DNA of 64,000 nt from Paragyromitra xinjiangensis (GCA_038503065.1 JBCAMK010000014.1:1426001-1490000), one strand, 5' to 3'. Positions 1-11,657 are shown, numbered from the stretch's first letter. The notes: generated from the letters alone by a model not told the origin. A program made the numbers and translations.

Positions 1-2
1 AT

Positions 3-269
3 GAAGCAGTAAGAATTTACTACACTTGTATTAATACTAGTGACTATCTCAAGACATTTACTAAGTACTGGCAGCTTAATTGGGACACTACCACACTTTT
101 TGACCCTGCCGATAATGAAGGTGATGGTAATTTTGGGCACCTTATCCGCAACCTTCAGTCTCAAATTGAGTGGGCAACAATTACACCCAGAATTAGAGAC
201 CCTGATGCACGAAAAATTTTGTTTTCAAAAGTCTTGATGGAAGTGAGGGAAAGAACTGGATTGTGGTAG
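3..269 (+). CDS. C-terminal part of an unrecognised protein, cut by the window edge
   Basis: A reading frame is open from the first bases of the window to a TAG at 267-269, giving 88 residues and no start inside the window. It is moderately charged, with an aromatic-rich stretch (KYWQLNWDTTTLFDPADNEG) and an end reading VLMEVRERTGLW. No family is recognised. It lies next to transposon debris and points toward the oppositely oriented disrupted gene ending at 446, so it may belong to a mobile element. The only support is an open frame of plausible composition. Confidence 0.35.
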   Translation, partial: EAVRIYYTCINTSDYLKTFTKYWQLNWDTTTLFDPADNEGDGNFGHLIRNLQSQIEWATITPRIRDPDARKILFSKVLMEVRERTGLW

Positions 270-2206
270 AACAGGACTAGTACTATATATAGTAAACCGG
301 ACCATTTTTGTAATAATTTCTGCTTTACACATATTTTAGTGATATATTTATTTCGCTAGATAATAACAAACATACCTTATATGCATTATAAATTTCGCAT
401 ACATTCTACAATTCTAAATCAACGATCCATCACTTATACTTTTTTTCACCCTCCCCTCCCTTTGCCTCTACCCCTTCTGCCTCTACCAGCTCCATGTTTT
501 TTATCCCGTTTACTTTCAGTCTCTATTGTATTTAAATCTCCTACCACATCATCTTGCCAGTCTTCTTCCACCTCCTCATCACCGCTCCGTAACTGACGCA
601 TTACTGGAGGTGACAAGGTAATAGGAGGTCGTAAAGGTAAAGAAAAAACTAGATTTTCTGGTTCCATACCATCTGGAGCACAAGGTAGTGATAGTGGAGG
701 AAGTTCAGGGAGATCTATAGAAGATGTATCTGACAATTGTTGATGACCATGCTTAGTAATAGGTGACGAAGATGATGAAGTTTCCCATTGTTGACACATA
801 GAAATTGTTCGTTTACTAGGACCGGCTAGTGAACTAAGAGTAGATACCGAACCAGGTTTCTACCATAATCAGTAAATATTTAGCCAAACTAGGATAGAAA
901 TACATACCGAATTTCCAACTGCAAGAATTGATAGCTCTCGTTTCACTTTATACCCCTCAAGACTTGCCAAAAACTTCTCCGACTCTTCTTTTTCTCTTTT
1001 AACTTCCTGTTTTTTCTCCTCGGGATCATGGTATCTAACAACAAGAAAGATCTTGGTGGTAGATCCACCAGGAAAATCTTGCAAAAAGTCATGAATAATA
1101 ATAAGACCTGTCCGAACCTCAAGCCTATGTGGTCCATCTTTTGCATTGAATTGAGTCGCTAAAATAACTTGTTTCACGTCCATGTAGTCAACATTAGAAG
1201 CTTCTGCCTCTATCCAGTTAGGAGACGTTTCAAGCAAGACAGATTGAATATAGTTCGGTAAATCATCAATTTGCTCGTTTAAATCACTGAAGGTTTTGGA
1301 GGATATTCCTATATATACTTTTTAACTTAATCCAATCTCTCACATGATACAACATGACATCTTATACCTAAGCATTTAAACGCAGACCATTTATCCACAG
1401 TAGAGCCAACATAGATAACCAACTTTCAACTATTCGTGGAGCTGTTTTTTTAAAACCTGTTGTTGCTATACGAGTACTGGCAGGAACAAGTAAAGCAGGT
1501 GGATCTCCCAGCCCGTATCTTGATATTTCATTTTTTACTTTTGTATCTGCTTGACTGCATTTAATGGAAGTCTGACGTGCCAGCTCTACAATTTTTCTTC
1601 AGGAAAATTGTAAGACCAGTACTTTGCACCACTACTGAATTCTAAGCGAAGCTTTAGATAGCTCTCTAGACTCTGTAACTCGACCGGCTACTATCCGTAG
1701 CACAATACCCGAGCGCACGTCCTGACAACTTCTTATGAACCGCACAAAGGCAACAATAGTTTAAGCGAGATAAGGGTCGGGGCTGTTCCGTTGAAAGAAC
1801 TTTCTCAATAGGAAGGACACGAGTGTTGAAGCGCGGCTATCTTTAAACAACTCGATACGATGGAGAATTTATCACGGAACAAAGTATGTTGGTAACAAAA
1901 TAATATTGATAAGGCTCGTTCTTCCTCAATGATGATCGACTCAGAATTGACGTCCAATGCAAGAGTATTTATATCCCATCCTCTTTACTACTGTGTGTTC
2001 TTTGTAGCTTGAGTCGACGGACTAAACTATCTACTATTACAAATTGAACTAACTCGCTTATCCATTTATCCGACATCCTATCGGCGAAGCCGATATCTCC
2101 AACTTCCGACGCTTACCCCTCGTTCAGTAATCCTCAGATTGCCTCGGTTTGACGTGGCAATGATACAGTTGCGACAGTTGCGTTCGCCCGATCGAGTAGG
2201 TGGTTA

Positions 2207-4002
2207 CATCAGCAAAAATAATTAACGCCTCCAGGAGCATGGGCACGCCTCCCGGGGAGGCAATCTCCTCCACATGCTCCGTGCGCTCCCAGGGCGCTTG
2301 GAGGCACGAGCGCCCCGACCTGCAGCTCCCGGAGGATATGGCTTCTCCCGCGATATGCTGTATCCTCCATGAGCCAAAGGCACGATCCTAAGCCTCCACC
2401 CCACTCCTGGACCTCAACACCACTGTCAAAGACTCCCTGAATCGCAGACTATTGGATCTCGCTTAGGGACTTAGAAGAATTTCTTTCAACTCCCCGTTGC
2501 TGCCCCAACCAACCCATGCCGCCCACCCTATTCACCCACCCCCTTTTAACCCCCTGAGCTAAGCCCATACCTCCTCCTCCTCTCCTACATCTCCACCATA
2601 GACGAGTCATTTTGTACAGTAGCTAACTCTGAATAGGCCCTGTCACTCCCCTTGCTGAATCCACGGCTGGATCGACTGCTTGCCTGCCTCCAAATCCTGT
2701 GCTTTCCTGCCTCTGAATCGACTGCTGAACTGACTCCAAATCGACTCCTGAATAGACTCTGAATCCTGCTGAATTGACTGCTGAATAGACTCCGAATCCC
2801 GTGCTTTCCTGCCTCCGAATCGGCTGTTTCTAAGCCTCCAAATTGACTCCTGAATAGACTCCGAATTGACTCCGAAGCAGCTGCTTGCTTGCCTCCGAAT
2901 TGGCTCTTTCTAAGCCTCCAAATCTACTGCTAAATAGACTCCTGAATTGACTCCGAATCGGCTGTTTCTAAGCCTCCGGATCCTGCTGAATTGACTGCTG
3001 AATTGACTCCGAATCAGCTGTTTCCAAGCCTCCAAATCCCGTGCTTTCCTGCCTCCGAATAGGCTGTTTCCGAGCCTCCAAATAGACTCCGAATCGGCTG
3101 TTTCTGAACCTCCGAATCCAGTGCTGAATTGACTCCTGAATAGACTCCGGATCGGCTGTTTCTAAGCCTCTGAATCCACTGCTGAATTGACTCCGAATAG
3201 GCTGTTTCCGAGCCTCCGAATCCTGCTGAATTGACAACTGAATTGACAACTGAATAGACTCCGAATCCCATGCTTTCCTGCCTCCGAATAGGCTGTTTCC
3301 GAGCCTCCAAGTCCACTGCTGAATTGACTGCTGAATTGACTCCTGAATAGACTCCAAATCGGCAGTTTCTGAGCCTCCGAATCCACTGCTGAATTGACTG
3401 CTGAATTGACTCCTGAATAGACTCCGAATTGGCTGCTGAATAGACTCCCGAATAGACTCCGAATTGACTGCTGAATAGACTCCGAATCCCGCGCTTTCCT
3501 GCCTCCGAATCAACTGCCGAATCGACCGCCTCCCTGCCCCCGAATCCATGGCTGAATTGACTGTTTGCTAGCCTCCAAATCGACTCCACAGCAAGCTCAG
3601 CAGCAGGCTCAGAATAGGTGGGTAGGATGCAGCAAGGCAGGAGGATGCGGCAGGGCAGGAGGATGCGGGGACTCGTTCGATGTATATAGATCCATTTGAT
3701 AGTCAATAATAATAGCCAAAATAATTTTCTAGACCTGGGTGACAGCGTGACATAAGTGAATTGAGTACCGTGACAGGCGTAACTTGTGCTCCTCCACAGC
3801 TCTCCATGGCACGTTCGGAGTGCCTATATCGATCTCCTAGAGTCTCCCGGAGCGCTTGCTGCCTGCTTCTTCGTGCCTCCCTGAGCAAGTCAGTCGTGGA
3901 TTGCTCCTCCAGGTAGGCACATAAACTCCTGGAGTCTCCCGAGTCTCCCGATGATCCCGAGCCTCCTGGAGCTGAGGGAGGAAATAATTATTTTTGCTGA
4001 TG
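2207..4002. mobile_element. Non-autonomous TA-flanked (mariner-type) element inside the LTR
   Basis: The two halves of LTR copy A are separated by 1796 bp with perfect 18-bp terminal inverted repeats (CATCAGCAAAAATAATTA) and a TA duplication (2205-2206 and 4003-4004). The empty site is preserved in LTR copy B, so the boundaries are exact. There is no transposase frame; the interior is mostly a minisatellite. TA duplication with inverted ends is characteristic of the Tc1/mariner group, so this is best read as a non-autonomous member. Confidence 0.8.
2651..3590. repeat. Minisatellite inside the mariner-type element
   Basis: About 940 bp are built from variants of a short unit of the kind GACTGCTGAATTGACTC, with longer modules that include GCTGTTTCTAAGCCTCC. 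On the minus strand this gives Ser/Ile/Gln-rich frames such as SIQQSIQQWI in all three phases, a by-product of the repeat and not evidence for a protein. The array ends before either terminal inverted repeat. Confidence 0.75.
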
Positions 4003-4745
4003 TACACAATATCGTTTGGTTGCGACAGCTGGTGTTTGGAGCCCCGTAGCGCGGGCAGGAGACCTCTGATGACTAATCCGAATAGCCCACGTGACTCGGC
4101 GCCCCAAGTTGCCCTATGAAGACCTCTCATACATACCCTCCTGGTCACGTTCCGCGGGAAGGGCGCCGTTGACGACCAAAGGGTTACTTTTAGTCTCCGG
4201 GACGCGGATATTTTGCGGGTGTCCCCCCTTCTCGATCCAGCGCTGCCAGCAGCGCAAGCAAAGGCAGGGTAACGGCCGGGTAACCGGGGAAGGCAGGGTA
4301 ACTGCCTGGGAATAGGCTGGGAAGGCCAATATCACAACAGGCAGCCACAGAGGGGTCCAACAAGGACGGGAAGGTGACCAAATGGAAGGTAGGGTAACTC
4401 CCTATGTAGGTAGGGTAACAGGGAGACCACTGCACGCCTATAGCCATAGGTATAACAAAAATAACTGACCTATCTTTCTGTTATTCAAAGACACAGGAGG
4501 AGAACTAGAAAGAAGCAAAACAATCTCAAGGCCAGCTTCTACCAATTTACCCTGTTCTCGTAAACTCCTTTTTTGTTTCTTTGATTTGCCTGCACGATTG
4601 GAGGTGCTAGAAACTATTTCAGAAGTGACAGTTTGCTAAAGATGCGATGGAACTTTCTCTCCACAACATCGAAAAACTTTGTCTGTTGTAGGATAATGAA
4701 GGGTCTTTTCTTTGGTGCCACAATATTCCGTAGACAAAGTGTGAG

Positions 4746-5381
4746 ATGATGAAAAATAAATAAAAAGAAACAATGATTGTTAGTGATTGTTGGTGATGCT
4801 AGTATTGAAGAAATTGAATATTAGGAAAAATACAAGTAGGTATGTATTCCTGGTAGAATATAAGGACATGGAGAGAGGAAAAGACTCGTGGAATTAAGGA
4901 AAATAATTGTTGTTATGTTAAAGCTCAAAGCTTAAATAATACTATGTTGTAACAAGTAGTTGCACCCGAAGTACATTTCATCTAGCCAATATTAGCGAGG
5001 AAAAACTGGAAATAGAAGTTAAAGCCGTCAGCAAGCTGTATTAAGTTAAATAAAAATGTGTTCTTATCGGCAACTATGAGAGTTGTTGTATTAGCTAGTA
5101 TAAAATTACGAAGAAGCTAATGCAGGACTTGGTTATCTAGTACAATGTGACACATTAAAGGTTATTCTCGCTTACTGTCGTATTTATGGTTATATACGGC
5201 ATATATGGTCTGACAATACCCTTCAATAACACACAATACATTCCATACCATATACATTTATTTCTTATCTCTACCTTCTTAGTATACACTCATTCCACAT
5301 TACTACTCACACAGCATCATCAGATTTCAACTCATATTGCCTATACTTCACCAGCTATCACTCGTTTTCATCTACATTACT
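4746..5381. other. AT-rich sequence with no gene seen
   Basis: Low-complexity AT-rich sequence between the disrupted minus-strand gene and the integrase relic. A TATA-like stretch and a pyrimidine-rich segment at about 5200-5330 precede the ATG of the integrase relic. No coding region or clear repeat is seen. Confidence 0.4.
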
Positions 5382-6754
5382 ATGGCTCCTTTAGAGCCAC
5401 ACAAGTATTTCATTTATAATCTCTACGTTGAGAACAAAACACTACAAGAAACACTCCATGCATTAGGTCAGTTGGGCGTTAAATGCTCACGTCCAACCTT
5501 AGTAACTCGATTAAAAATGTGGGGCTTTACAAAAAATTCTAAATCTGAAGATACACCATCTTTGCGGGTTTAATTGGCTTATCTTTTTTTGGATTAAATG
5601 TTTAAATGATAAACAAATATTGCGAGTGAGTTATTCAAGTTTCCTTTATTTTATAAAGTATTTGTACATGATTGAAGTGCTGATAGCTAACGATAATTAC
5701 AGGCACTTAAAATTGATGGGTATCAGATTGAGAATAGAAGATTAGTCTTAATTTGAAAGTCTATGGGAATGCTATGACAGCTCCCGAAAGAACTATCAAT
5801 ACAAGCTGATCTCAAGTTACAACAAGTTATCGAACAAGAATTGGAAAAAGGTACTATTGCGTTAAGTGGTCAACGTACTGTTTGGATCCATTTGCGAAAT
5901 ATGGGAATACTCGCTTCCAAGTAAGTCATAACTTTTATCAAAAACTAGTATACTAGTACTATGTGTAAATTATTCTAACAAACTTGAATTGTATCAAGTG
6001 CTCGAATCAGCTAAGCATTAAAGGTGGTAGACCCAATAGGAGTTAAGAATCGATGAAACGATGTCAATTGCCACCATGTCAACTTTGTATGTCCTGGACC
6101 CAACTGGTGCTGGTCAATTGATGGCCATTTGAAGCTACAAACATTTGGAATAGAGATATATGCAGTGATTGATGCATACTCTCGATATATTATTTGGTTT
6201 TATTGTGGAGTTTTAGTGAAAACAGGTGTTAGTGTTATGAGTTAGTTTTTAGAGGTGGTAGAGACGCAAAACTGTTTCTCCTATCATTTACGAACTGATC
6301 GAGAAACTGAAACTATGATGACTGCTGAGAGTTTTTGGGAATTACATCAAGTAAATAATCCAGCTATCACATTCCCAGAGGTTTTTTGGTATGGTACATC
6401 AGTAAAAAATGTATGAATTGAAAGCTGGTGGAGTCAACTAACAAAAAGTGCGGAAATTGAGTTTAAAGTAATAATTTACCTGCACCCTGAACTAGTTACT
6501 AGTAACTAACACATATTTAGAAGCATTTTATTTGGCTGCAGCATCAGAATTTATTTGATGGTAGTAATGAGGATCAAATTGCTTTACTTTTTATTTACCT
6601 TCCACTTGTACGAATAAGACTACAGCACTTTGTGAGAATCTGGAATGATCACAAAATTCATCATCAACCCAATAGGCCAAATTTACCTACTGGTCAACCA
6701 GATTACAACTATCATTATCCTCCTGATGGTGTTGTGAATTATTTTCATGGATAG
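5382..6754 (+). pseudogene. Decayed fungal integrase-core-domain gene (DDE integrase type)
   Basis: The ATG at 5382 opens an N-terminal region with the pattern EPHKYFIYNLYVENKTLQ, a helix-turn-helix-like start. After a GT-AG intron ending near 5700 comes a middle segment. A second intron after about 5920 leads to the catalytic core: WSIDGHLKLQTFGIEIYAVI, AYSRYIIWFY, RTDRETET and IESWWSQLT. The final exon reads LPLVRIRLQHFVRIWNDHKI and ends YHYPPDGVVNYFHG, stop 6752-6754. These are the hallmarks of the rve-like integrase core found in many fungal repeat-associated proteins. Candidate catalytic residues are the Asp of WSID, the Asp of RTDRE and the Glu of IESWW. At least four in-frame stops interrupt it (three TGA, one TAG), each explained by C-to-T at an Arg or Gln codon. 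It is recognisable but dead. Confidence 0.8.
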
Positions 6755-7097
6755 GTCGGGCAGGTGTGCGGCGCTAAAGATTAGTTATTGTGTTATTTCG
6801 TTGTGTTTCTTTGTGATTCGGTTGGGTTGTTTCGAATGGTTGAGTCATGAATGAGTCATAGAAAGGGGAAGATTGGGTATATAAGCGATGGATTTCTGCG
6901 GTTGTGATTGTTCTTTTCCTTCTTTCTTTAAGCAACGTCTCTTACTTTACTTCTACCGTACTGTTCTAGAAATACCATCTCTGTTTCTACCTCAGAAACA
7001 TCGTTGTCGCTGCCGCTGTCGCACTCCAGAATCACTTCGATTCTTACCTCACGTGAGGCCTGTGGAAAACATTGTATTATCATTGTAGCGAAGTCTC

Positions 7098-8648
7098 TTT
7101 CAAGTAGCACTGCTCACCTTTGGGGATACCAAAGGGCTTGACGAAACCTTGCTCCCTGAGAATTATGGAGTAAAGCCTTGCAAACAAAAACTAGATGAGT
7201 TAAAACAAAGACTGGACGGTTATGGTAACAGTCTCATTTTTTTGTTACAATCTAACATTAACATTTATATGCTAAAAGGATGAGTTGAAACAGATCATGA
7301 TATATATCTTCCGGAAACCACAATGATGTGGTGTACTCGATTACTTTTGCGAAACGGGTTTTACTATCCTATAAGATATGAGGATAAAGATAAAGATGAA
7401 AGAAAGTTACACACAGTTATGTATTGCAATCTTAGACTGCATATTAAACATCATGTAGGGAATGGAAACATCAATCCCATATTGTCATTGTTGTCACCAC
7501 CTAAAGAAAGAAAAAGGCTTCATATTCTGGGAATTTGTAAGACCGGTACTTCGCACCACTACTGAATTCTAAGCAAAGCTTTAGATAGTTCTCTAGACTC
7601 TGTAACTCGACCGGCTACTATCCGTAGCACAATACCCGAGCGCATGTCCTGACAACTTCTTATGAACCGCACAAAGGCAACGATAGTTAAAGCGAGATAA
7701 GGGTCAGGGCTGTTCTGTTGACAGAACTTTCTCAATAGGAAGGATATGAGTGTTGAAGCGCGAAGCTATGCTAAACAACTCGATACGCAGGAGAATTTAT
7801 CACAGAACAAAGTATGTTGGTAACAAAATAATATTGATAAGGCTCGTTCTTCCTCAATGATGATCGACTCAGAATTGACATCCAATGCAAGAGTATTTAT
7901 ATCCCGTCCTCTTTACTACTGTGTGTTTTTTGTAGCTTGGGTCGATGGACTAAACTATCTACTATTACAAATTGAACTAACTCGCTTATCCATTTATCCG
8001 ACATCCTATCGGCGAAGCCGATATCTCCAACTTCCGACACTTACCCCTCATTCAGTAATCCTCAGATTGCCTCGGTTTGATGTGGCAATGATACGGTTGC
8101 GACAGTTGCGTTTGCCCGATTGAGTAGGTGGTTACACAATATCGTTTTGTTGTGACAGCTGGTGTTTGGAGCCCCGTAGCGCGGGCAGGAGACCTCTGAT
8201 GACTAATCCGAATAGCCCACGTGACTCGGCGCCCCAAGTTGCCCTATGAAGACCTCTCATACATACCCTCCGGGTCACGTTCCGCGGGAAGGGCGCCGTT
8301 GACGACCAAAGGGTTACTTTTAGTCTCCGGGACGCGGATATTTTGCAGGTGTCCCCCTTCTCGATCCAGCGCTGCAGGCAGCGCAAGCGAAGGCAGGGTA
8401 ACGGCCGGGTAACCGGGGAAGGCAGGGTAACTGCCTGGGAATAGGCTGAGACCAATATCACAACAGGAAGCCACAGAGGGGTCCAACGAAGACGGGAAGG
8501 TGACCAAATGGAAGGTAGGGTAACAGGGAGACCACTGCACGCCTATAGCCATAGGTATAACAGAATTGATGCTACTCAAGCAGTGGAGCTTGGAGGAGAG
8601 GATATTGTGTCATCAGATAGTTCTGAGTATGAAATAGATACAGAATAA
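7098..8648 (+). pseudogene. Unknown gene split by a solo LTR
   Basis: An open segment from 7098 (VALLTFGDTKGLDETLLPEN) is followed by a probable short intron and a second segment from 7284 (VETDHDIYLPETTMMWCTRL) that runs into LTR copy B at 7535. Removing the LTR and one GAATT copy continues the same frame without a break to a TAA at 8646-8648, adding an acidic tail (AVELGGEDIVSSDSSEYEID). The product family is not recognised. It follows the integrase relic by about 350 bp on the same strand and could be a second gene of the same element. The 5' end and the intron are uncertain. Confidence 0.5.
7536..8562. mobile_element. Solo LTR, copy B, uninterrupted
   Basis: A 1027-bp element with the ends TGTAAGACC and GGTATAACA, flanked by GAATT on both sides (7531-7535 and 8563-8567). 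It matches copy A over both of that copy's halves. TG...CA ends plus a 5-bp duplication identify it as an LTR, solo because no internal retrotransposon sequence adjoins it. It contains the undisturbed target (GGTTACACAAT near 8134) into which the mariner-type element inserted in copy A. Confidence 0.85.
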
Positions 8649-8732
8649 ATAAATATACCTATTTGCTATTTTTATTTGGTGGGGTTGTTGTGGGGTGCTG
8701 CTACCCACGAAATTTGATTTTATCATTTGGTA

Positions 8733-8870
8733 GATACGAGCCGCCGTACTTTGGAGCCGCGGGAGATGGTGATGTTTGAAAAGATACTACAAGGAATGCT
8801 AAATTTTGAACCGGAGAAAAGGATTTCAGCGGATGAAGTTGTACGGTTACTGCCGAGTACTTGGGAATAA
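8733..8870 (+). pseudogene. C-terminal fragment of a protein kinase
   Basis: A 45-codon frame ending in TAA at 8868-8870 contains EMVMFEKILQGMLNFEPEKR followed by ISADEVVRLL. This is the usual last helix of a protein kinase domain (the F-x-x-I-L-x-x-M-L-x-x-x-P-x-x-R-I-S pattern, close to SRPK-type fungal kinases). Nothing upstream can be joined to it, so it is a truncated relic; the sequence TTTGGTAG just before it may be an old splice acceptor. No function is expected. Confidence 0.55.
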
Positions 8871-10230
8871 GAGGTTGGACAAATATCGAATGAGTACTCC
8901 CGGTATTCAATGTCTAGATGTTTGCTAAGATCGGTGGGTCCATTGCGTGAATAGGGGTGAAATATTTTGCTGTGTGATCTATCGTCACCTAGTAACTGGT
9001 CGGACAGTTACTAGTATTGTGTGGTTATATTTAGCTGGTGAAGAATTGTGGAGATTTATGCTGTGGGCTAAACTAACGTAGGCGCAGTCGTTCTAGGACT
9101 GGAAACACTAATGGTAGTACAAGACTCAGGAAATCCTTATTGAGGTTACGAGACTTATTTCCATTACACACTTGCTTGGAGAAGAGGTTACTTGTCTCTG
9201 AGAGGTGGTGTGGAAATAGGCGTGTACGGAGGGTACGTTCCGAGTGATAAAGGGTGAAGTTTGAATTCTTAACAACCGTCCCATGATCTGACCACTACTA
9301 TTCTAAGCTTGTACTTCTTACCTAGGCTAGAATTGTGAGTATCCCTAAGAAAAGAGGTGTGGTGGACTTGTGAATACTAACTTTTTGCCCGTTAACGAGA
9401 TGGTTGTAGTACGATATCTCAGCACTAAGCTTGGAATATATACCTGAAATTTATAAGAACCTAATTTCAAATAATTTTTAGCACTGCGGCAGGGAAGCTT
9501 TTCCTATGCTAGCGACGGATGGGCATATTTTCTAGGTAGCATGATCTAGAAAACATAGTGGAGGGTTTGGGTAAGATACCCACAATCCAAGGAATACATG
9601 CAGTTGTCCCACGATTAGCGCCCGGATTTCACTGTACTTTAGAGAGATCATTTAACCTAGATTACCACGCAGCCTAGCTAGACAAAGGAGGGTAATGGCC
9701 TTTTTCCACCGATTATAGTGGTGTCACGCAAGAAATCCGAGAGGATCGGATCTGGATAGGTATCGCGCTGTATACAAACGAAGGAATACCCTTTAGTAAA
9801 AGTGCACTAAATCAATACCTAAGAGCACGTGGGAGGAATGCCAAGAGGTCGGGTAGGCTCGCTAATACTTAGTTCCCTGATAAAAATTTGGAGCTCGTGT
9901 GTAGTGGTGATAAGTGGAGTCGAGAGTTGGATTTTTTATCAAGCTGGGCACATGCAGACCTTACACATCGTCGCTGTCTCTAGTAGCATCTTTCTGGACC
10001 ATGGCATCCAGCTGAAGGGTATGGACCTTGGGCACTCATGGATCGCCTTGGTCTGTCTGTGTTTCAGCCAAAGATTCCACTTTTCGGCAGCTTTTTAGCA
10101 GGGTGTTAGCACAGAAAATGCTTACTCATATGTTAGCATTCACCTAACCATGAGCGATTCACAGTCATTAGTAAGGAAAGGCCGTGCAGTGCTCTGTCAC
10201 TCACGCTCGTAGCAAGGAAAAACTGAGATT
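8871..10230. other. Unassigned degenerate sequence
   Basis: About 1.4 kb with no convincing coding region, RNA gene or inverted-repeat element. An open frame at 9829-10098 lacks codon bias or domain resemblance. The stretch is likely old repeat debris between the kinase fragment and the ankyrin fragment. Confidence 0.4.
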
Positions 10231-10500
10231 ATGGATAGGATAGGCTGGATGGCACTGGATCTAGCAGTATTTACAGGAAATCGTTTTGCGACAAGGCTAC
10301 CGCTTAAAAATGAAGCTGGCATTAAGTCGAGAAGTCTCAACTTCTCGAGGAAGACGGCATTGCACTATGCGGCATTTCTTGGATATACAGGAGTGAAGTT
10401 GTTGATGGAGAAAAGGGTGTCGATGTTGAGTTAAAAGATAAAAGTAGAATGATTGCGGCTCAGGTGCAGTGGTAGTCGGTCGTAGGCGACCGTACCTTGG
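10231..10500 (+). pseudogene. Ankyrin-repeat gene fragment
   Basis: The frame contains KTALHYAAFLGYTGVKLLME, a clear ankyrin repeat (TALHxAAxxGxxxVxxLLxxxG). A second, weaker repeat start precedes it (GWMALDLAVFTGN). After a stop near 10434 the next frame continues in ankyrin style (GVDVELKDKSRMIAAQVQW), which indicates a frameshift. No start, partner domain or further repeats adjoin it. It is a scrap of the same broad class as the ankyrin genes at 18-27 kb. Confidence 0.55.
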
Positions 10501-10832
10501 AAACTGTGTTAATTTAGCTTCGGGTTTAGGCTTTCGTCGCTTGTGTTGTGTGTTGTCGTCCTACAAGGTCTGTGAGTATCAGGTGATAAATGTGCTATTG
10601 CTACCCCACTTCTGCGTGGATGCCACACAGAAATCATCATTTGTCATAGCCGCGATGGGATAAGAACCTAGTTCAATAACTAGGTTAAGATTAGAAAAAC
10701 GCAATCGTACGAAATATAATCATAAGGGAGCCAATTACAACGTCAACAAGATTTAGAAACAAAGATTTCAATAAGTGCGAAAAAGCACTAGAGTAAAAAA
10801 GTGTTTTCCAGACTATTACCCCTATTCCTTAC

Positions 10833-11564
10833 TTATCTGCTACCCGAACTATGTACCATAGTGGTTACGATAACGAGTACTAGTGTGAATAGTTTGAATT
10901 GATACTGCAACTTTTTCCCGAGTTCTGTAAATAACTGGTCGGGATCTTCTAATGTGGGTTGATGCTTACAGCACTGGCAAAGACCAGCAACTAGCCCTAA
11001 CACCGAACTGCTGAGAGCTGTGACGCCCTCAGTGGTTTTCCCCACTGCAGTTGTATTTTCCTTCAGCCCTTTCATTAAGTTGGTAGCGAACGAAGAAAAA
11101 GACTCCTGCATCGTTGATACAATCTCCTTTTGGGTAGCTAATTCTCTTTCTAGAGCCACAACCCGAGCCTTCAGTCTTTGAATTTCTCGATTGGTATCTG
11201 CCAATGTGGAAAAATTGCCGGATTGACTCAACTCCAAGGTCTGGCCGGCTGCGCTCGAAGAATTGCCTGCGGTATGGTCACTCAGGCTCACGATTTAACC
11301 AGCTGGGCTCGAAGGTTCGACTATCGTGGGGTGGCTGGGTTTCTGGCCAGCTGAAGCATGCTCATCTATCAAACCATTAGCTTCACTTCTGAACCAATTG
11401 TGTTCAACGCACCTAAAGAGTGGTCCTGTCGGGATGTCATTGGGGACTGTTGATGATAGGTGTATGCAGTTCGGGCTTTGGGTGTTGCTGATGATAGTGT
11501 ATGTAGTTGGGTTTCTTTGTTCTGTTTTTGTTTTGCCCACGTGACTCAGAGCAGATGACAACAA
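10833..11564 (-). pseudogene. Coiled-coil protein gene with one in-frame stop
   Basis: Two minus-strand segments (11564-11298 and 11291-10833) share one frame and are separated by a TAA at 11295-11297, one C-to-T from CAA. The first half is Ser/Pro/Thr-rich. The second half has a coiled coil (ALERELATQKEIVSTMQESF), a Cys-containing segment (GLCQCCKHQP) and a hydrophobic C-terminal stretch (LFTLVLVIVTTMV) that could anchor in a membrane. The family is not recognised. An alternative is a functional 152-aa protein starting downstream of the stop, or an intron spanning the stop. Confidence 0.45.
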
Positions 11565-11657
11565 AGAACAAGGATGGTAGGGCGTCGCAGAAAATTTACA
11601 GCACCATAGAAGTTACCAGAACACCAGTAACAGAGAAAAGAGCCCACAGTTTCCATT

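Larger units (their letters stand above)
1609..4457. mobile_element. Solo LTR, copy A, with a later insertion inside
   Basis: The element begins TGTAAGACC and ends GGTATAACA, so it has the TG...CA ends of a long terminal repeat. It is flanked by AAAAT on both sides (1604-1608 and 4458-4462), a 5-bp target duplication. Without the internal element at 2207-4002 and its TA duplication it is about 1050 bp, and it matches copy B at 7536-8562 closely along its length in the same orientation. No gag or pol sequence accompanies it, which fits a solo LTR left by recombination. It splits the minus-strand gene at 446-4745. Confidence 0.8.
446..4745 (-). pseudogene. Disrupted multi-exon gene of unknown function, split by a solo LTR
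   Basis: If the LTR at 1609-4457 and one copy of its 5-bp duplication are removed, the minus strand reads as one gene. Its segments are 4745-4463, 1608-1368, 1308-908 and 859-446. The last join removes a clean 48-nt GT-AG intron (860-907) and stays in frame. The product starts with a Cys-containing segment (YCGTKEKTLHYP, FRCCGEK), has a basic linker, a middle domain containing LEVRTGLIIIHDFLQDFPGG, and ends in an acidic then Arg/Gly-rich tail (GRGRRGRGKGRGG). The family is not recognised. In-frame stops lie at 4636-4638 (TAG), 1599-1601 (TGA) and 1368-1370 (TAG); each is one C-to-T change from a Gln or Arg codon. The 1368/1308 splice join is uncertain. The gene is dead through both the insertion and point mutations. 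Confidence 0.55.

Noticed and set aside
2968..3706. Ser/Ile/Gln-rich minus-strand frames in three phases
   Set aside because: By-products of the minisatellite inside the mariner-type element; similar peptides in all phases show it is repeat, not protein selection.
9829..10098. 89-codon plus-strand frame
   Set aside because: No domain, no conserved pattern, and flanking sequence is degenerate.
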